Of a stretch of 64,000 nt of DNA, positions 51,466 through 60,145 are shown piece after piece. Location of the stretch: assembly GCF_943733665.1 (NCBI RefSeq), contig NZ_OX030782.1:2714501-2778500 (forward strand), written 5' to 3'. The position numbers and the translations under genes are program-made. Under the pieces are notes generated by a model. That model saw nothing but the letters and a program-made list of their open reading frames with translations. It ran no database searches and was not told the origin of the DNA. The first letter of the stretch is position 1. The number at the start of each line of letters is the position of its first letter. This DNA is from Aquimarina sp. Aq107 (GTDB lineage: Bacteria > Bacteroidota > Bacteroidia > Flavobacteriales > Flavobacteriaceae).

Positions 51466-51561
51466 CCATAACACAGCATATATGATCATAGTAGTTAAGT
51501 AATGAATATAAAAATAAATCAACAATTTACTCTGCTACCAAACATATATGAAACGTTAGTT
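51466..51561 (+). repeat. attC-like site 40 (shortened F1)
   Basis: 96 bp. Left core CCATAAC, right core GTTAGTT. Arms CATATATGATCATAGTAG and CTCTGCTACCAAACATATATG. The F1 middle is deleted. Confidence 0.72.
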
Positions 51562-51577
51562 CTAACAAAACAATGAG

Positions 51578-52456
51578 ATGAAAAAAAGACACTTTGTATT
51601 AGCGCTCACTTTAGTTTTCTTTCTTGATTTATCAGGACAAGAAACCAAATATAAGCCTGTTAAATATCCAGCAACTTATGAAGCAAAAATTGACTTAATC
51701 TATACTAAAATAGATGATTGGGAAGGACGTATAGATATTTATTCTAATCCTGTTTCTCAAAAACCTACCCCAATTGTGATTAATATCCATGGAGGAGGTT
51801 GGAATCATGGTGTTAAGGAATCTAAAACTGGTTTTTCTAGTTTTTTTAAAGAAGGGTTTGCTGTTGCAAATGTAGAATATCGTTTGGTTAATATTTCAAA
51901 AGCTCCAGGAGCAATTGAAGACATACGATGTGCTTTAATCTATTTGCAGAAACATGCTAAAGAATTAAATATTGATACTCGCAAAATTGTTATCATGGGT
52001 GGTTCTGCCGGAGGACATTTAGCTCTCATGGCGGGTTTATTGAATAATAATAGAAAGTTTGATAGAGACTGTGCATACGATGGTAATATTAAAATAGCTG
52101 CAATTATTGATAAATATGGACCGACCGACCTAACTCTACTGAAAAATAAAGGTTCTGTAAAAAAATGGTTGGGTGATGGTTATAAAAATAGAAAGTTTAT
52201 TGAATCTGTTTCGCCATTGTATTACGTAGATAAAAATAGCCCTCCTGTATTGATAGTACATGGCACTAAAGACCCAATTATTCCTTATGAACAATCATCT
52301 CTTCTTTATGAAAAATTAAAGGAACATGATGTCAAAACAGAATTCATATCAATTGAAGAAGGAGTCCATGGTAAATTTTCAAAAGAGCAGCGTTTAATGT
52401 TTAATAAAAAAATGTGGTCGTTTTTAGAAGAACTTGAATTAAAAAAGAATCATTAA
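51578..52456 (+). CDS. Alpha/beta-hydrolase esterase, cassette 41
   Basis: 292 aa. Signal peptide, then the HSL-type motif VINIHGGGWNHG (oxyanion hole), the nucleophile elbow IMGGSAGGHLAL and the Asp/His pair near VHGTKDPIIPYEQ and EGVHGKFSKE. It is a secreted or periplasmic esterase. Substrate unknown. It is the last cassette before the decayed end of the array. Confidence 0.9.
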   Translation: MKKRHFVLALTLVFFLDLSGQETKYKPVKYPATYEAKIDLIYTKIDDWEGRIDIYSNPVSQKPTPIVINIHGGGWNHGVKESKTGFSSFFKEGFAVANVEYRLVNISKAPGAIEDIRCALIYLQKHAKELNIDTRKIVIMGGSAGGHLALMAGLLNNNRKFDRDCAYDGNIKIAAIIDKYGPTDLTLLKNKGSVKKWLGDGYKNRKFIESVSPLYYVDKNSPPVLIVHGTKDPIIPYEQSSLLYEKLKEHDVKTEFISIEEGVHGKFSKEQRLMFNKKMWSFLEELELKKNH

Positions 52457-52500
52457 AATTCATAAGAGACATTAAAATCACACTCTAATAAAAAAACCTA

Positions 52501-52627
52501 GGACAACAACTTATATAATTAATTACTTTGAAAAGTATTTATTTAGGGAATTTCGTAGGAATATTTTATAGCTTACAAATGTTTACTAAATTAGTTGTTT
52601 ACAAGTTCATTAACTATATGTAACACA
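52501..52627 (+). repeat. attC-like site 41, decayed (F6)
   Basis: The sequence resembles sites 30 and 32: GGACAACAACTTATATAATTAATTACTTT (52501 on) through GTTTACAAGTTCATTAAC. Neither core is intact and no cassette follows. This is the apparent distal end of the array. Confidence 0.55.
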
Positions 52628-52725
52628 GTTCGAATAATTTAGAAAGCGGCTAAAAAAGGACTACTAACTCAAATACAATCTAGGAATAAGAACTTAGGAA
52701 AAAAATATTCATAAACGAGCTTGAA

Positions 52726-53319
52726 TTGAACTATAAGGAATCACATACACTAATACTAAATAATATAGCAAGGTTTGTTGATTTAACCGAGTTAGAAAAG
52801 CAAAAATATCTTTCGTTACTTACAGAAATAAAAGTTAAAAAGAAGGCATTTTTAATGCAGGCAGGTGATAGTACTAAATATGAGTATTTTATAACTAAAG
52901 GTTGCTTAAAGGTTTATACATTAGATGAAGATGGTGCTCCTCACATATCCATGTTTGCAGTAGAGGATTATTGGACTGGAGATATGGCTAGTTTTATGAC
53001 TAATACACCTACCCCCTATTTTATTAAAGCTACCGAACATTCTGAATTATTAGGCATCTCTAAGGCTAATTATGAATTACTTTTTCAGGAAATACCAAAA
53101 TTCGAGAAGTTTTATCGCATCCTATATCAAAAATCACTTATAAGCTATATCAGACGTTCCAACCAAGCCATATCTTTAACTGCAGAGGAAAGATATATCG
53201 AGTTCAAAAAAAAATATCCAAAAATTGTCAATAGAATTACTCAGAAAGACCTAGCAGCTTATATCGGCATTACACCAGAATTTATGAGTAAAATTATTAC
53301 AAAAGTCAATAGAATGTAA
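52726..53319 (+). CDS. Crp/Fnr-family transcriptional regulator
   Basis: 197 aa from a TTG start. An N-terminal cyclic-nucleotide-binding beta-roll (residues 25-130, YFITKGCLKVYTLDEDG) and a C-terminal winged helix (RITQKDLAAYIGITPEFMSKIITKV) are visible. It probably senses a small ligand or redox state. It heads a plausible cluster: an outer-membrane protein, DoxX and an FMN reductase follow on the same strand. Confidence 0.87.
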   Translation: MNYKESHTLILNNIARFVDLTELEKQKYLSLLTEIKVKKKAFLMQAGDSTKYEYFITKGCLKVYTLDEDGAPHISMFAVEDYWTGDMASFMTNTPTPYFIKATEHSELLGISKANYELLFQEIPKFEKFYRILYQKSLISYIRRSNQAISLTAEERYIEFKKKYPKIVNRITQKDLAAYIGITPEFMSKIITKVNRM

Positions 53320-53372
53320 AAATCTTAAACTAGTTCATTTTTTTTCAAGCGCTTCTAACGGAATTTTGAAGC

Positions 53373-54017
53373 ATGAAAAAAATAATGCACATCACCTCTT
53401 TTTTAACTTTAAGTTTTGCTAGCTATTTACAAGCACAATTTATACAAGTAGAGTTGTTTTCTGGTTTTGATAAAACTGATTTCACGCTTTACTCTAGTTA
53501 TACTATTAATAAGAGTGAGACTTTTAGTATTAATACACTGGTTTTCTTTCAGAGATTTAAAGATAAAGAAAATCAAAGCTTTGATGAGATAGGTATTCAA
53601 CCAACACTATTCTGGAATATTAACAAGCATATATCATTAGGGCCATCGATATATTACAATAGTTTTTCTGGATATTCAGAACGTTTTTCAGCAAAGTTCA
53701 CGCTGAAAAATCCACAAGTATCATTTGTAGCTATTCCTACAATTGCTCATTCTGAGCAAACGAATGAGAACTATGCAGAAACCTTTATACAGCTTCAATT
53801 AAACACCTTAATAAATAATAAAATTTCTCTCTGGTTAAACGGACAGTTTTTAACGGTATGGGATGAATTCGTGAGGCATTCAAGAAGTTTTCAGCAACTA
53901 CGGATAGGGCTATTATTTAAGGAACATCAATTTGGTGTTGGTGCAGACTTTGACCAGTTTGGACAAAAACCTATAAAAAAATCATCTTTCGGCATGTATT
54001 ACCGAAAAACTATATAA
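53373..54017 (+). CDS. Secreted beta-barrel-like protein of unknown function
   Basis: 214 aa. The signal peptide ends SYLQAQ, then alternating amphipathic strands: FIQVELFSGFDKTDF, FSINTLVFFQRF, HISLGPSIYYNSF and a final FGMYYRKTI. It fits a small outer-membrane barrel or a porin-like fold. It lies 53 bp after the Crp/Fnr gene and 22 bp before doxX, so it is probably in the same operon and may be regulated by the Crp/Fnr protein. Confidence 0.65.
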   Translation: MKKIMHITSFLTLSFASYLQAQFIQVELFSGFDKTDFTLYSSYTINKSETFSINTLVFFQRFKDKENQSFDEIGIQPTLFWNINKHISLGPSIYYNSFSGYSERFSAKFTLKNPQVSFVAIPTIAHSEQTNENYAETFIQLQLNTLINNKISLWLNGQFLTVWDEFVRHSRSFQQLRIGLLFKEHQFGVGADFDQFGQKPIKKSSFGMYYRKTI

Positions 54018-54039
54018 ACAATTTTAAATCTTAGATAGT

Positions 54040-54495
54040 ATGAAAACTTTAGTAAAAAAACTTTTAAAAACGCGCCCAAATATTGGGTTTAGCATTGCTC
54101 GATTAACACTTGGTTTAGTAATATTTCCGCATGGTGCACAAAAATTATTAGGATTCTTTGGCGGTTATGGTTATACGGCAACGATGGAATCATTTACTAC
54201 ACAAATGGGATTGCCAAGTATTCTAGCTGCCTCGATAATCATGATTGAGTTTTTCGGAGCTATCTCATTAATTATAGGATTCTTTAGTAGGTTTTGGGCA
54301 GTATCACTTACCGGAATGTTCCTAGGCATCATTTTCACTACCCAATTAGAACATGGCTTTTTTATGAATTGGTTTGGTAATCAAGCAGGTGAAGGTTACG
54401 AATATTCTCTTCTAATTATCGGTCTATCCTTAATAACAACAATACATGGTAGTGGAAAATGGTCCATTGATCATCTAATCTCTAAAAAACAATAA
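54040..54495 (+). CDS. DoxX-family membrane protein
   Basis: 151 aa with four transmembrane helices; the family pattern RLTLGLVIFPHGAQKLLGFFGGYGY near the N-terminus, here given as RLTLGLVIFPHG and AQKLLGFFGGYGY. DoxX-family proteins are associated with thiosulphate or membrane redox enzymes, but most are uncharacterised. Two bp before the FMN-reductase gene. Probably an inner-membrane partner of that reductase. Confidence 0.9.
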   Translation: MKTLVKKLLKTRPNIGFSIARLTLGLVIFPHGAQKLLGFFGGYGYTATMESFTTQMGLPSILAASIIMIEFFGAISLIIGFFSRFWAVSLTGMFLGIIFTTQLEHGFFMNWFGNQAGEGYEYSLLIIGLSLITTIHGSGKWSIDHLISKKQ

Positions 54496-54497
54496 TT

Positions 54498-55040
54498 ATG
54501 AAAAAAATAATCACAATAGCAGGCACTAATGCTCAAAAATCTATCAATAAAAATTTACTATCCTATACCACTAGTTTATTAGAAAACGTAGAAATTATTT
54601 CAATCGACTTAAACGATTATATTTTACCAATATACGGAGTAGATTATGAAACGGAAAATGGTATACCTACTGCAATTAAAAGACTTGATGAGCTGCTAGG
54701 TACTGCCAATGGATTTATTATATCTCTTGCAGAACATAATGGATCTTATGCGGCGGTATTTAAAAATACAATAGACTGGTTGTCTCGGGTAAACATGAAA
54801 ATATGGAGAGAAAAACCAATGCTTTTAATGGCGACTTCGCCTGGTGATAGAGGAGGTACAACGGTTTTGGAATCTGCTAAGACATATTTTCCATATTTAG
54901 GAGCTAGTATAATTGCAGATTTTTCTTTACCCAATTTCTATGATAATTTTTCAGAAAATGGAATTTCTGATACTAAATTAAAAGAAGAATTGAATCAAAA
55001 AATACTCCTTTTTAAACAGCATTTAAATAACCAGTTGTAA
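54498..55040 (+). CDS. NADPH-dependent FMN reductase-like flavoprotein
   Basis: 180 aa. A flavodoxin-like fold: IITIAGTNAQKSINKNLLSY (phosphate loop), a GFIISLAEHNGSYAAVFKN segment and LLMATSPGDRGG. Likely FMN-dependent quinone or nitro-group reductase. It is co-transcribed with DoxX (2-bp gap). A redox role for the cluster is inferred. Confidence 0.88.
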   Translation: MKKIITIAGTNAQKSINKNLLSYTTSLLENVEIISIDLNDYILPIYGVDYETENGIPTAIKRLDELLGTANGFIISLAEHNGSYAAVFKNTIDWLSRVNMKIWREKPMLLMATSPGDRGGTTVLESAKTYFPYLGASIIADFSLPNFYDNFSENGISDTKLKEELNQKILLFKQHLNNQL

Positions 55041-55063
55041 TAACTAAAAAACTATTACCTCTA

Positions 55064-55216
55064 CTAGAAACCATGGTACAAGTGCCTTTTTAAAATTGTT
55101 GCTTTTTCAGCATCAATAAGTTCTTTGAAATTATGAAAATTACTTGCTTTGATTAAAACATAGTTTTGCAACAAATTCACTGTATACAACTGGTTGTTAA
55201 TTGGCAAAGTGAATTC
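55064..55216 (-). pseudogene. Possible gene remnant, minus strand
   Basis: A minus-strand frame of about 50 codons contains YVLIKASNFHNFKELIDAEK and ends KRHLYHGF at a TAG. It looks like the C-terminus of a lost protein with no upstream partner. The family was not identified, and it could be chance. Confidence 0.25.
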
Positions 55217-55301
55217 TTAGGATTTTATTACCTTTAATCCTATGTTCGGACAAGACATTTTAAAGAATTAAGAAGTAGTAATTGTAGGTTCAGTAAGAAA
55301 G

Positions 55302-56291
55302 ATGAAATACTTTTCTATAAGTCTATACCTCAAGATGATTAATTGCGCCATTGCAGAAGGCATGTCTAGGGATGATTTTATTGATTTATCTACTTCAATA
55401 GATGAAGCACAACATCTACAAGTTATTGCTGCAGAGGAATTTCTAGATTTACACGAGCTACTAGATGATAAACTTGGGCCGGGATTTGGGGTTCGGGTAG
55501 GCCAACAAATGGTTATTGAGGATTATGGCGTATTAGGACTATCATGGCGCACTTGTTCTAAAGTAGGAGAAATTTTTGAACGTAGTGATCGTTATTTTAA
55601 ACTCCTCTCGAATACATTTGTATGGAAAATTAAAGAAGAAGGAAACATTTCTCATGTCATACTCAATAGAGAATCACATCGTAGAGGTATGGAATTATCT
55701 ACAGAAGCTAGTTTATCAGCCACAGTAATCGTACTCCAAGCCATTTCTGAAAAAGATATATCTCCTACCCAAGTTAGTTTTAAACACGGACCATCGCAAG
55801 ATTTAACTAGCTATAATACTGCTTTTAAATGTCCAATACTCTTTAATCAACCTTGCTATTCCTTAAGTTATAAAACGGCTGACTTAAACTTAAGAACTGC
55901 AAAGGCAGATGCAAGTATAAACAGTTACTTACTAAAACAGGTAGATGAAAACACTAAAGGCATCAAAATACTCGGTAATAAATTTGTACGCGATGTAGAA
56001 TCTCTTATTAAAGATGGTCTTCCTACGGGTATCCCTGCAATTCAAAATATCAGTGAACTCTTAGCTATGAGTAACAGAACACTTACCAGAAGACTTTCTG
56101 AGGCAAGTGTCACCTATAGAGATTTAGTTAAAAAGACTCAAGAAAAAATCGCTAAAGATATGCTTCGAGATAAAAATCAAAGTATAGGCGATATAGCCTT
56201 TTTAACAGGTTTCTCTGAACAAAGTGCTTTTAATCGTGCTTTTAAAAAATGGACAAACCAAACTCCTTCAGAATTTAGGAAAAACAACTAA
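55302..56291 (+). CDS. AraC-family regulator with arabinose-binding-like N-terminal domain
   Basis: 329 aa. The first 180 residues resemble the arabinose-binding domain of OruR/AraC-type regulators (QMVIEDYGVLGLSWRTCSKV). The C-terminal double helix-turn-helix is clear: NISELLAMSNRTLTRRLSE and IGDIAFLTGFSEQSAFNRAFKKWTNQTPSEFRK, given in parts. It precedes a haem-protein and reductase gene group on the same strand, which it may regulate. Confidence 0.88.
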   Translation: MKYFSISLYLKMINCAIAEGMSRDDFIDLSTSIDEAQHLQVIAAEEFLDLHELLDDKLGPGFGVRVGQQMVIEDYGVLGLSWRTCSKVGEIFERSDRYFKLLSNTFVWKIKEEGNISHVILNRESHRRGMELSTEASLSATVIVLQAISEKDISPTQVSFKHGPSQDLTSYNTAFKCPILFNQPCYSLSYKTADLNLRTAKADASINSYLLKQVDENTKGIKILGNKFVRDVESLIKDGLPTGIPAIQNISELLAMSNRTLTRRLSEASVTYRDLVKKTQEKIAKDMLRDKNQSIGDIAFLTGFSEQSAFNRAFKKWTNQTPSEFRKNN

Positions 56292-56394
56292 AAAATCCTT
56301 TTTGGCGTAAAATGTCAAGAGATTGTCTTTAAGTGTCAAAAAACTCTTTTGAACACTTGGCATCTTTGTATCATCAAATTAATAAATCGATATA

Positions 56395-56766
56395 ATGATG
56401 ATAACAATAGTAAAATTAATAATAGGATTTTTTGCAGTACTAACTATTAATTCAAAAAACACTTACCAATCGATTCAAGAGAATCCGGAATCTATTTCGG
56501 GATACACTTTAAATTATGTAGTAAAGGATTCTAAAGTTGAAGCATTTAAAATCTTAGAAAACAAATGTAATGTTTGTCATTACAAAAGGAATAAAAGACG
56601 TGTGTTTACATTAGAAAACATGAATCCTTGGGCTAATGATATCTACAAGCAAGTCTTCATAAAAAAAAGAATGCCTAAGGGTAAAAAAATAAAACTCAAC
56701 TCAAAGGAATATCAAGAATTATTAACGTGGATAACGTCTACAAAAACATCAACTAATGGAATTTAA
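56395..56766 (+). CDS. Small haem-binding c-type cytochrome-like protein
   Basis: 123 aa. N-terminal hydrophobic segment, then CNVCHYKRNKRRVFT with the CxxCH haem attachment motif and LTWITSTKTSTNGI at the C-terminus. A Met-rich KKRMPKGKKIKL segment could supply the sixth haem ligand. It is probably a periplasmic monohaem protein. It overlaps the start of the next gene by 11 bp, so the pair is translationally coupled. Confidence 0.78.
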   Translation: MMITIVKLIIGFFAVLTINSKNTYQSIQENPESISGYTLNYVVKDSKVEAFKILENKCNVCHYKRNKRRVFTLENMNPWANDIYKQVFIKKRMPKGKKIKLNSKEYQELLTWITSTKTSTNGI

Positions 56767-57247
56767 ACTAAAATTTATCGTGTTAATGCTCGGTTTACTA
56801 TTCACTGGTCTTACAGCTGGTTTATGTTTTACTTGGTCTAATGCTGTTACACCTGGCATTGGTCGACTAGACAACTTAACCTTCTTAAGGTCTTTTCAAT
56901 CAATGAATCGAGCAATTATAAATGCCCGTTTTATGATAGTATTTTTTGGTCCTGTCATATTACTCTTTGTAAACACCTATTTATTTAAAAACAGTAGTAT
57001 AAGTTTCTGGCTATTCCTTGCGGCTGCAATACTGTTTTTTGTTGGAATTGGTCTAGTAACCATTTTTGGAAACGTTCCATTAAATGAGGTTTTGGATGCC
57101 TCTAATTTAGAAACACTTTCTAAAATTGAATTGCAAGACCTTCGAAATAAATTCGAACAACCTTGGAATTATTGGCATACCATAAGAACAGTATCATCAT
57201 TTAGCGCTTTTACACTTTTAATCATAGGCATGCTTTATGCAAAATAA
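56756..57247 (+). CDS. DUF1772-like membrane protein
   Basis: 163 aa with four transmembrane helices and the pattern GLTAGLCFTWSNAVTPGIGRLD, typical of the DUF1772/anthrone oxygenase-like family, given as GLTAGLCFTWSNAV. A conserved WNYWHTIRTVSS near the end fits too. It may be a membrane oxygenase. It overlaps the cytochrome-like gene, so a haem-dependent electron-transfer partnership is plausible. Confidence 0.78.
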   Translation: MEFKLKFIVLMLGLLFTGLTAGLCFTWSNAVTPGIGRLDNLTFLRSFQSMNRAIINARFMIVFFGPVILLFVNTYLFKNSSISFWLFLAAAILFFVGIGLVTIFGNVPLNEVLDASNLETLSKIELQDLRNKFEQPWNYWHTIRTVSSFSAFTLLIIGMLYAK

Positions 57248-57297
57248 GATAAGTCATCAAAATCTAAAACAAATAATCAATCAAAAAACGAACAGTT

Positions 57298-57702
57298 ATG
57301 AAACATTTAAGAGCTATTAGTATTGGAATTATTATCTGGGTAATTGGAGTAAGTATTTACACAATTTCCTTCTACATTCCGATTTTAGAAGACCCAGAAT
57401 TTCAGGCAAATATTTTATTGTCCTTAGGAATTCTACCAGTAGTGTGGTTAGGAGCAAAACTATATTACAGAAAAAAAAGTACTATAACAGGATACTGGTT
57501 AGGGGTAGTTTTCTTTTTAACCGCCACCATTTTAGATGCTTTAATTACGGTTCCCTATTTAATAATTCCTGATGGAGGATCCTATTATAGCTTCTTTGCT
57601 GCTGCTGGTTTTTGGCTCATTGGAATAGAGTTTATTGTAATGAGTACCACGTATTGGTATACAAAAGTTTTTAGTATAACAAATACTGCAAATTACTTAT
57701 AA
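57298..57702 (+). CDS. DUF5367-like membrane protein
   Basis: 134 aa with four transmembrane segments; the pattern RAISIGIIIWVIGVSIYTIS and LITVPYLIIPDGGSYYSFFA resembles the small family recalled as DUF5367. Function unknown. It lies 50 bp after the DUF1772-like gene and 63 bp before the NmrA-like gene. Confidence 0.68.
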   Translation: MKHLRAISIGIIIWVIGVSIYTISFYIPILEDPEFQANILLSLGILPVVWLGAKLYYRKKSTITGYWLGVVFFLTATILDALITVPYLIIPDGGSYYSFFAAAGFWLIGIEFIVMSTTYWYTKVFSITNTANYL

Positions 57703-57765
57703 AAGTAAAATCAAAAAAATTAAATAATTAAAACACAATTAATATCAATTTAAAAACGAATAGAA

Positions 57766-58611
57766 ATGAAAACAGAAAACATTTTAGTTATCGGAGGAAC
57801 TGGAAAAACTGGTCGCCGAGTTGCAGAAAATTTAACAGAATTAGGCCATAATGTACGCGTTGTTGGACGAAAAACAAACCCAATGTTTGATTGGGAAAAC
57901 ACTGATACCTATGACGCCGCTTTAAAAGATATGGATAGAGCCTATATTGTGTATTATCCGGATTTGGCAGTACCTGGCTCTAGAGATGCCATCAGTACAC
58001 TTACCAAAAAAGCTTTAGAGGCTGGTTTAGAAAAAGTAGTATTACTTTCTGGTAAAGGCGAAACTGAAGCCGAAGCCTGTGAAGAAATCGTAGCAAACTC
58101 TGGTTTAAACTATACTTTGGTTAGAGCATCGTGGTTCAATCAAAATTTTAGTGAAGGTGCTTTCTTAGAATTTGTACTCAATGGTACTGTTGCATTACCA
58201 ATGCCAAATGCAGAAATTCCATTTGTAGATGTCAATGATATAGCAGATGTAGTTTCTAAAGTCATCGTAGATGATAGCTATAACGGACAAACCATAACTG
58301 TAACAGGTCCTCAAAAAAGAACTTTTAAGGAGGTGGTTGAAATTATGGCTGAAGCTAGCAACAAGCATATTCAATTTGTACCAATTTCTATTGAAGAATT
58401 TAAGGAAGGTATGAAAAAAGCAGGATTACCTGATTCTTATGTATGGTTGTTCGGTTATTTATTCCAAGAAGTATTAGGAAATCCAGAGAACCAAGAAGTT
58501 TCTGATGATGTAGCCAAAGTATTGGGCAAACCAGCCATAGATTTTGAAACATTTGCCAAACAAACTGCTGCTACTGGTCTTTGGAATCAAAATGTTACGG
58601 AAACATTATAA
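57766..58611 (+). CDS. NmrA-like NAD(P)-binding protein
   Basis: 281 aa. Rossmann motif LVIGGTGKTGRRVAENLTEL near the N-terminus, and AEIPFVDVNDIADVVSKVIV as the NmrA-family hallmark. It is an atypical short-chain dehydrogenase-like protein, possibly a quinone or NAD(P)H redox sensor. No YxxxK catalytic motif is seen, so a sensor role is as likely as an enzyme. It is preceded by small membrane protein genes. Confidence 0.9.
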   Translation: MKTENILVIGGTGKTGRRVAENLTELGHNVRVVGRKTNPMFDWENTDTYDAALKDMDRAYIVYYPDLAVPGSRDAISTLTKKALEAGLEKVVLLSGKGETEAEACEEIVANSGLNYTLVRASWFNQNFSEGAFLEFVLNGTVALPMPNAEIPFVDVNDIADVVSKVIVDDSYNGQTITVTGPQKRTFKEVVEIMAEASNKHIQFVPISIEEFKEGMKKAGLPDSYVWLFGYLFQEVLGNPENQEVSDDVAKVLGKPAIDFETFAKQTAATGLWNQNVTETL

Positions 58612-58689
58612 TATAAAAAACAATCATACAATAGGGCCTTTAAGTCAATTAACAATTAAATTATTGGTCCTATTGTTAATTACAAAAAA

Positions 58690-58837
58690 TAATATAACAA
58701 ATAAAAATATAAAATCAGGTACCATTTTTGGAGCAGGGATTGGACTTTTAGCAGGAATCTTAACCGGTAATATTGCTATTGGATTAGCTCTTGGAGCTGG
58801 CGTAGGTTTGGTTTTTGGAACCGTAATTAAAAAATAA
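58690..58837 (+). CDS. Small glycine-zipper membrane protein
   Basis: The C-terminal 45 residues form a glycine-zipper pair (GTIFGAGIGLLAGILTGN and IAIGLALGAGVGLVFGTVIK). The full open frame starts at 58544, overlapping the NmrA-like gene, but its N-terminal half does not look like protein. The true start is uncertain, perhaps a non-ATG codon near 58690-58710. Expression is not shown by the sequence. Confidence 0.4.
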
Positions 58838-58839
58838 CA

Positions 58840-60108
58840 ATGAAAAAATTTCTTAAATACACCTCGTTATCAGTTGTCCTAATTGTTGTATGGACTATAA
58901 TGATTTTTTTAGGTACAGACAAAGGTTGGTGGCATACACCATTCACTGAACAAAAAGAGTCTACAAAGTTTATCAAATCAGTTCACAAAGAACTCAAAAA
59001 AGAATTTGTAGGCAGTATGGCAATGGCTATATTTAAAGATGGAGCGCCAGTAACGGAATCTTTCCATTCAAAGAATACTTCAGTTAACCGAAATACCGTG
59101 TTTCAAGTAGCTTCTCTTTCAAAATTTGTCTCAGCTATTGGCGTTATGCGATTAGTTCAGGAAGGAAAGTTAGATTTGGATGTTCCCGTATCTAACTACC
59201 TTAAACGATGGCAATTACCACCTAGTTCCTTTGATAACAATAAAGTTACGGTTAGGAGGCTTCTTAGTCATACTGCAGGATTGACTGATGGTCTTGGATA
59301 CTCTGGTTTCGAGAATTTAAAAGATGTGCAATCTTTAGAATCTTCACTTACCAAAGCAAAAGATGCAGACCAAGGCAGAAATGGCAGCACGCAAGTAGGC
59401 ATTTTACCAGGAAGCGAATGGCGATACTCTGGAGGAGGATTTACATTGCTTCAACTTATTGTAGAGGAAGTGAGTAGGCAGTCTTTTAATCAGTATATGA
59501 GAATAGAAATTTTTGAACCCTTAGGAATGCAATCGTCTTTCTATCAATGGGATGAAAAGTTTCGTAACAGACTCTGTGATTTTTATAACGCAGATGGTTC
59601 TAAAGCACCACACTTTTATTACACCTCTCTGGCTGCAACATCGCTGTATACAACATTAACCGATTTAGAAAAACTTTTTACTCTTTTTGATGAAAAACAA
59701 AGCGCTATAAAGCCATTACAGCCAAAATATCAAAGAATGATGTGGCAAGTTGAAGCAAATAAACTTGGTGCTCCTATATACGGACTCGGCACCTTTCTTT
59801 TTGCTGAAATTGACAATGGACAATTTATAATAGGACATGATGGTCAAAGCAATCCACCTATTAATACAGCCTTTCGATATAATCCTACAAATGGAGATGG
59901 TGTTATCATTTTGACAACTGGAAACTCCGATTTTGCTACCCGAATTGCAAGTGACTGGGTATTTCTAAATACTGGAAAAGTAGATACTTTACTATTTGCG
60001 ATGCAACAAAATAAGATGGTCAGTAATGTAATAATAGGTAATGTAGTAATCATACTGCTAATTATAACTATTTCCCTTTCGCGAAAGTACTATAAAAGAA
60101 AAGTATAA
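58840..60108 (+). CDS. Serine beta-lactamase-fold hydrolase
   Basis: 422 aa. N-terminal membrane anchor or signal, then the S12/class C motifs VASLSKFVSA (SxxK), YSGGGFTLL (YSG in place of YxN) and HDGQSNPP (near the third motif). A C-terminal hydrophobic helix (IIGNVVIILLIITISLS) could be a second membrane anchor. It may be an esterase or DD-peptidase rather than a beta-lactamase. The gene is separated by 2 bp from the small upstream frame. Confidence 0.87.
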   Translation: MKKFLKYTSLSVVLIVVWTIMIFLGTDKGWWHTPFTEQKESTKFIKSVHKELKKEFVGSMAMAIFKDGAPVTESFHSKNTSVNRNTVFQVASLSKFVSAIGVMRLVQEGKLDLDVPVSNYLKRWQLPPSSFDNNKVTVRRLLSHTAGLTDGLGYSGFENLKDVQSLESSLTKAKDADQGRNGSTQVGILPGSEWRYSGGGFTLLQLIVEEVSRQSFNQYMRIEIFEPLGMQSSFYQWDEKFRNRLCDFYNADGSKAPHFYYTSLAATSLYTTLTDLEKLFTLFDEKQSAIKPLQPKYQRMMWQVEANKLGAPIYGLGTFLFAEIDNGQFIIGHDGQSNPPINTAFRYNPTNGDGVIILTTGNSDFATRIASDWVFLNTGKVDTLLFAMQQNKMVSNVIIGNVVIILLIITISLSRKYYKRKV

Positions 60109-60145
60109 CCCATAAACATAAAATTATATCTACGTCAAACGCGAT

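Larger units (their letters stand above)
10515..52627 (+). mobile_element. Integron-like cassette array of about 41 cassettes with attC-like sites
   Basis: About 41 units run in one direction. In each, the start (GTT plus variable bases) is matched by its reverse complement at the unit's 3' end, e.g. GTTACCACAC/GTGTGGTAAC, GTTCTACACC/GGTGTAGAAC, GTTGTAGGTA/TACCTACAAC. A long imperfect palindrome then follows and ends in the next GTT. These are the R''/R' relations of integron cassettes. Only AAC/GTT is invariant; GTTRRRY is often broken. Site families: F1 (about 170 bp, TGTGATCATAGC / GCTACGACACATATAT), F2 (about 190 bp, CTATGCGATAATGCGG / CCGCACTACGCATAG), F3 (about 195 bp, ACATAGGGC / GCCCTACGTTTC), F4 (about 170 bp, TATGAAATCAGAGC), F5 (68 bp, canonical-looking), F6 (about 125 bp, TATAATTAATT). 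All genes but the HNH gene and the intron ORF read with the array. Confidence 0.85.

Noticed and set aside
10515-52627. CRISPR array
   Set aside because: The repeats are 70-200 bp, only imperfectly similar, palindromic, and separated by whole genes of variable length. There are no cas genes.
58544-58837. 97-codon frame overlapping the end of the NmrA-like gene as a full protein
   Set aside because: The N-terminal half is overlapping-frame sequence. Only the last 45 residues look like a protein, so a shorter gene is annotated with low confidence.
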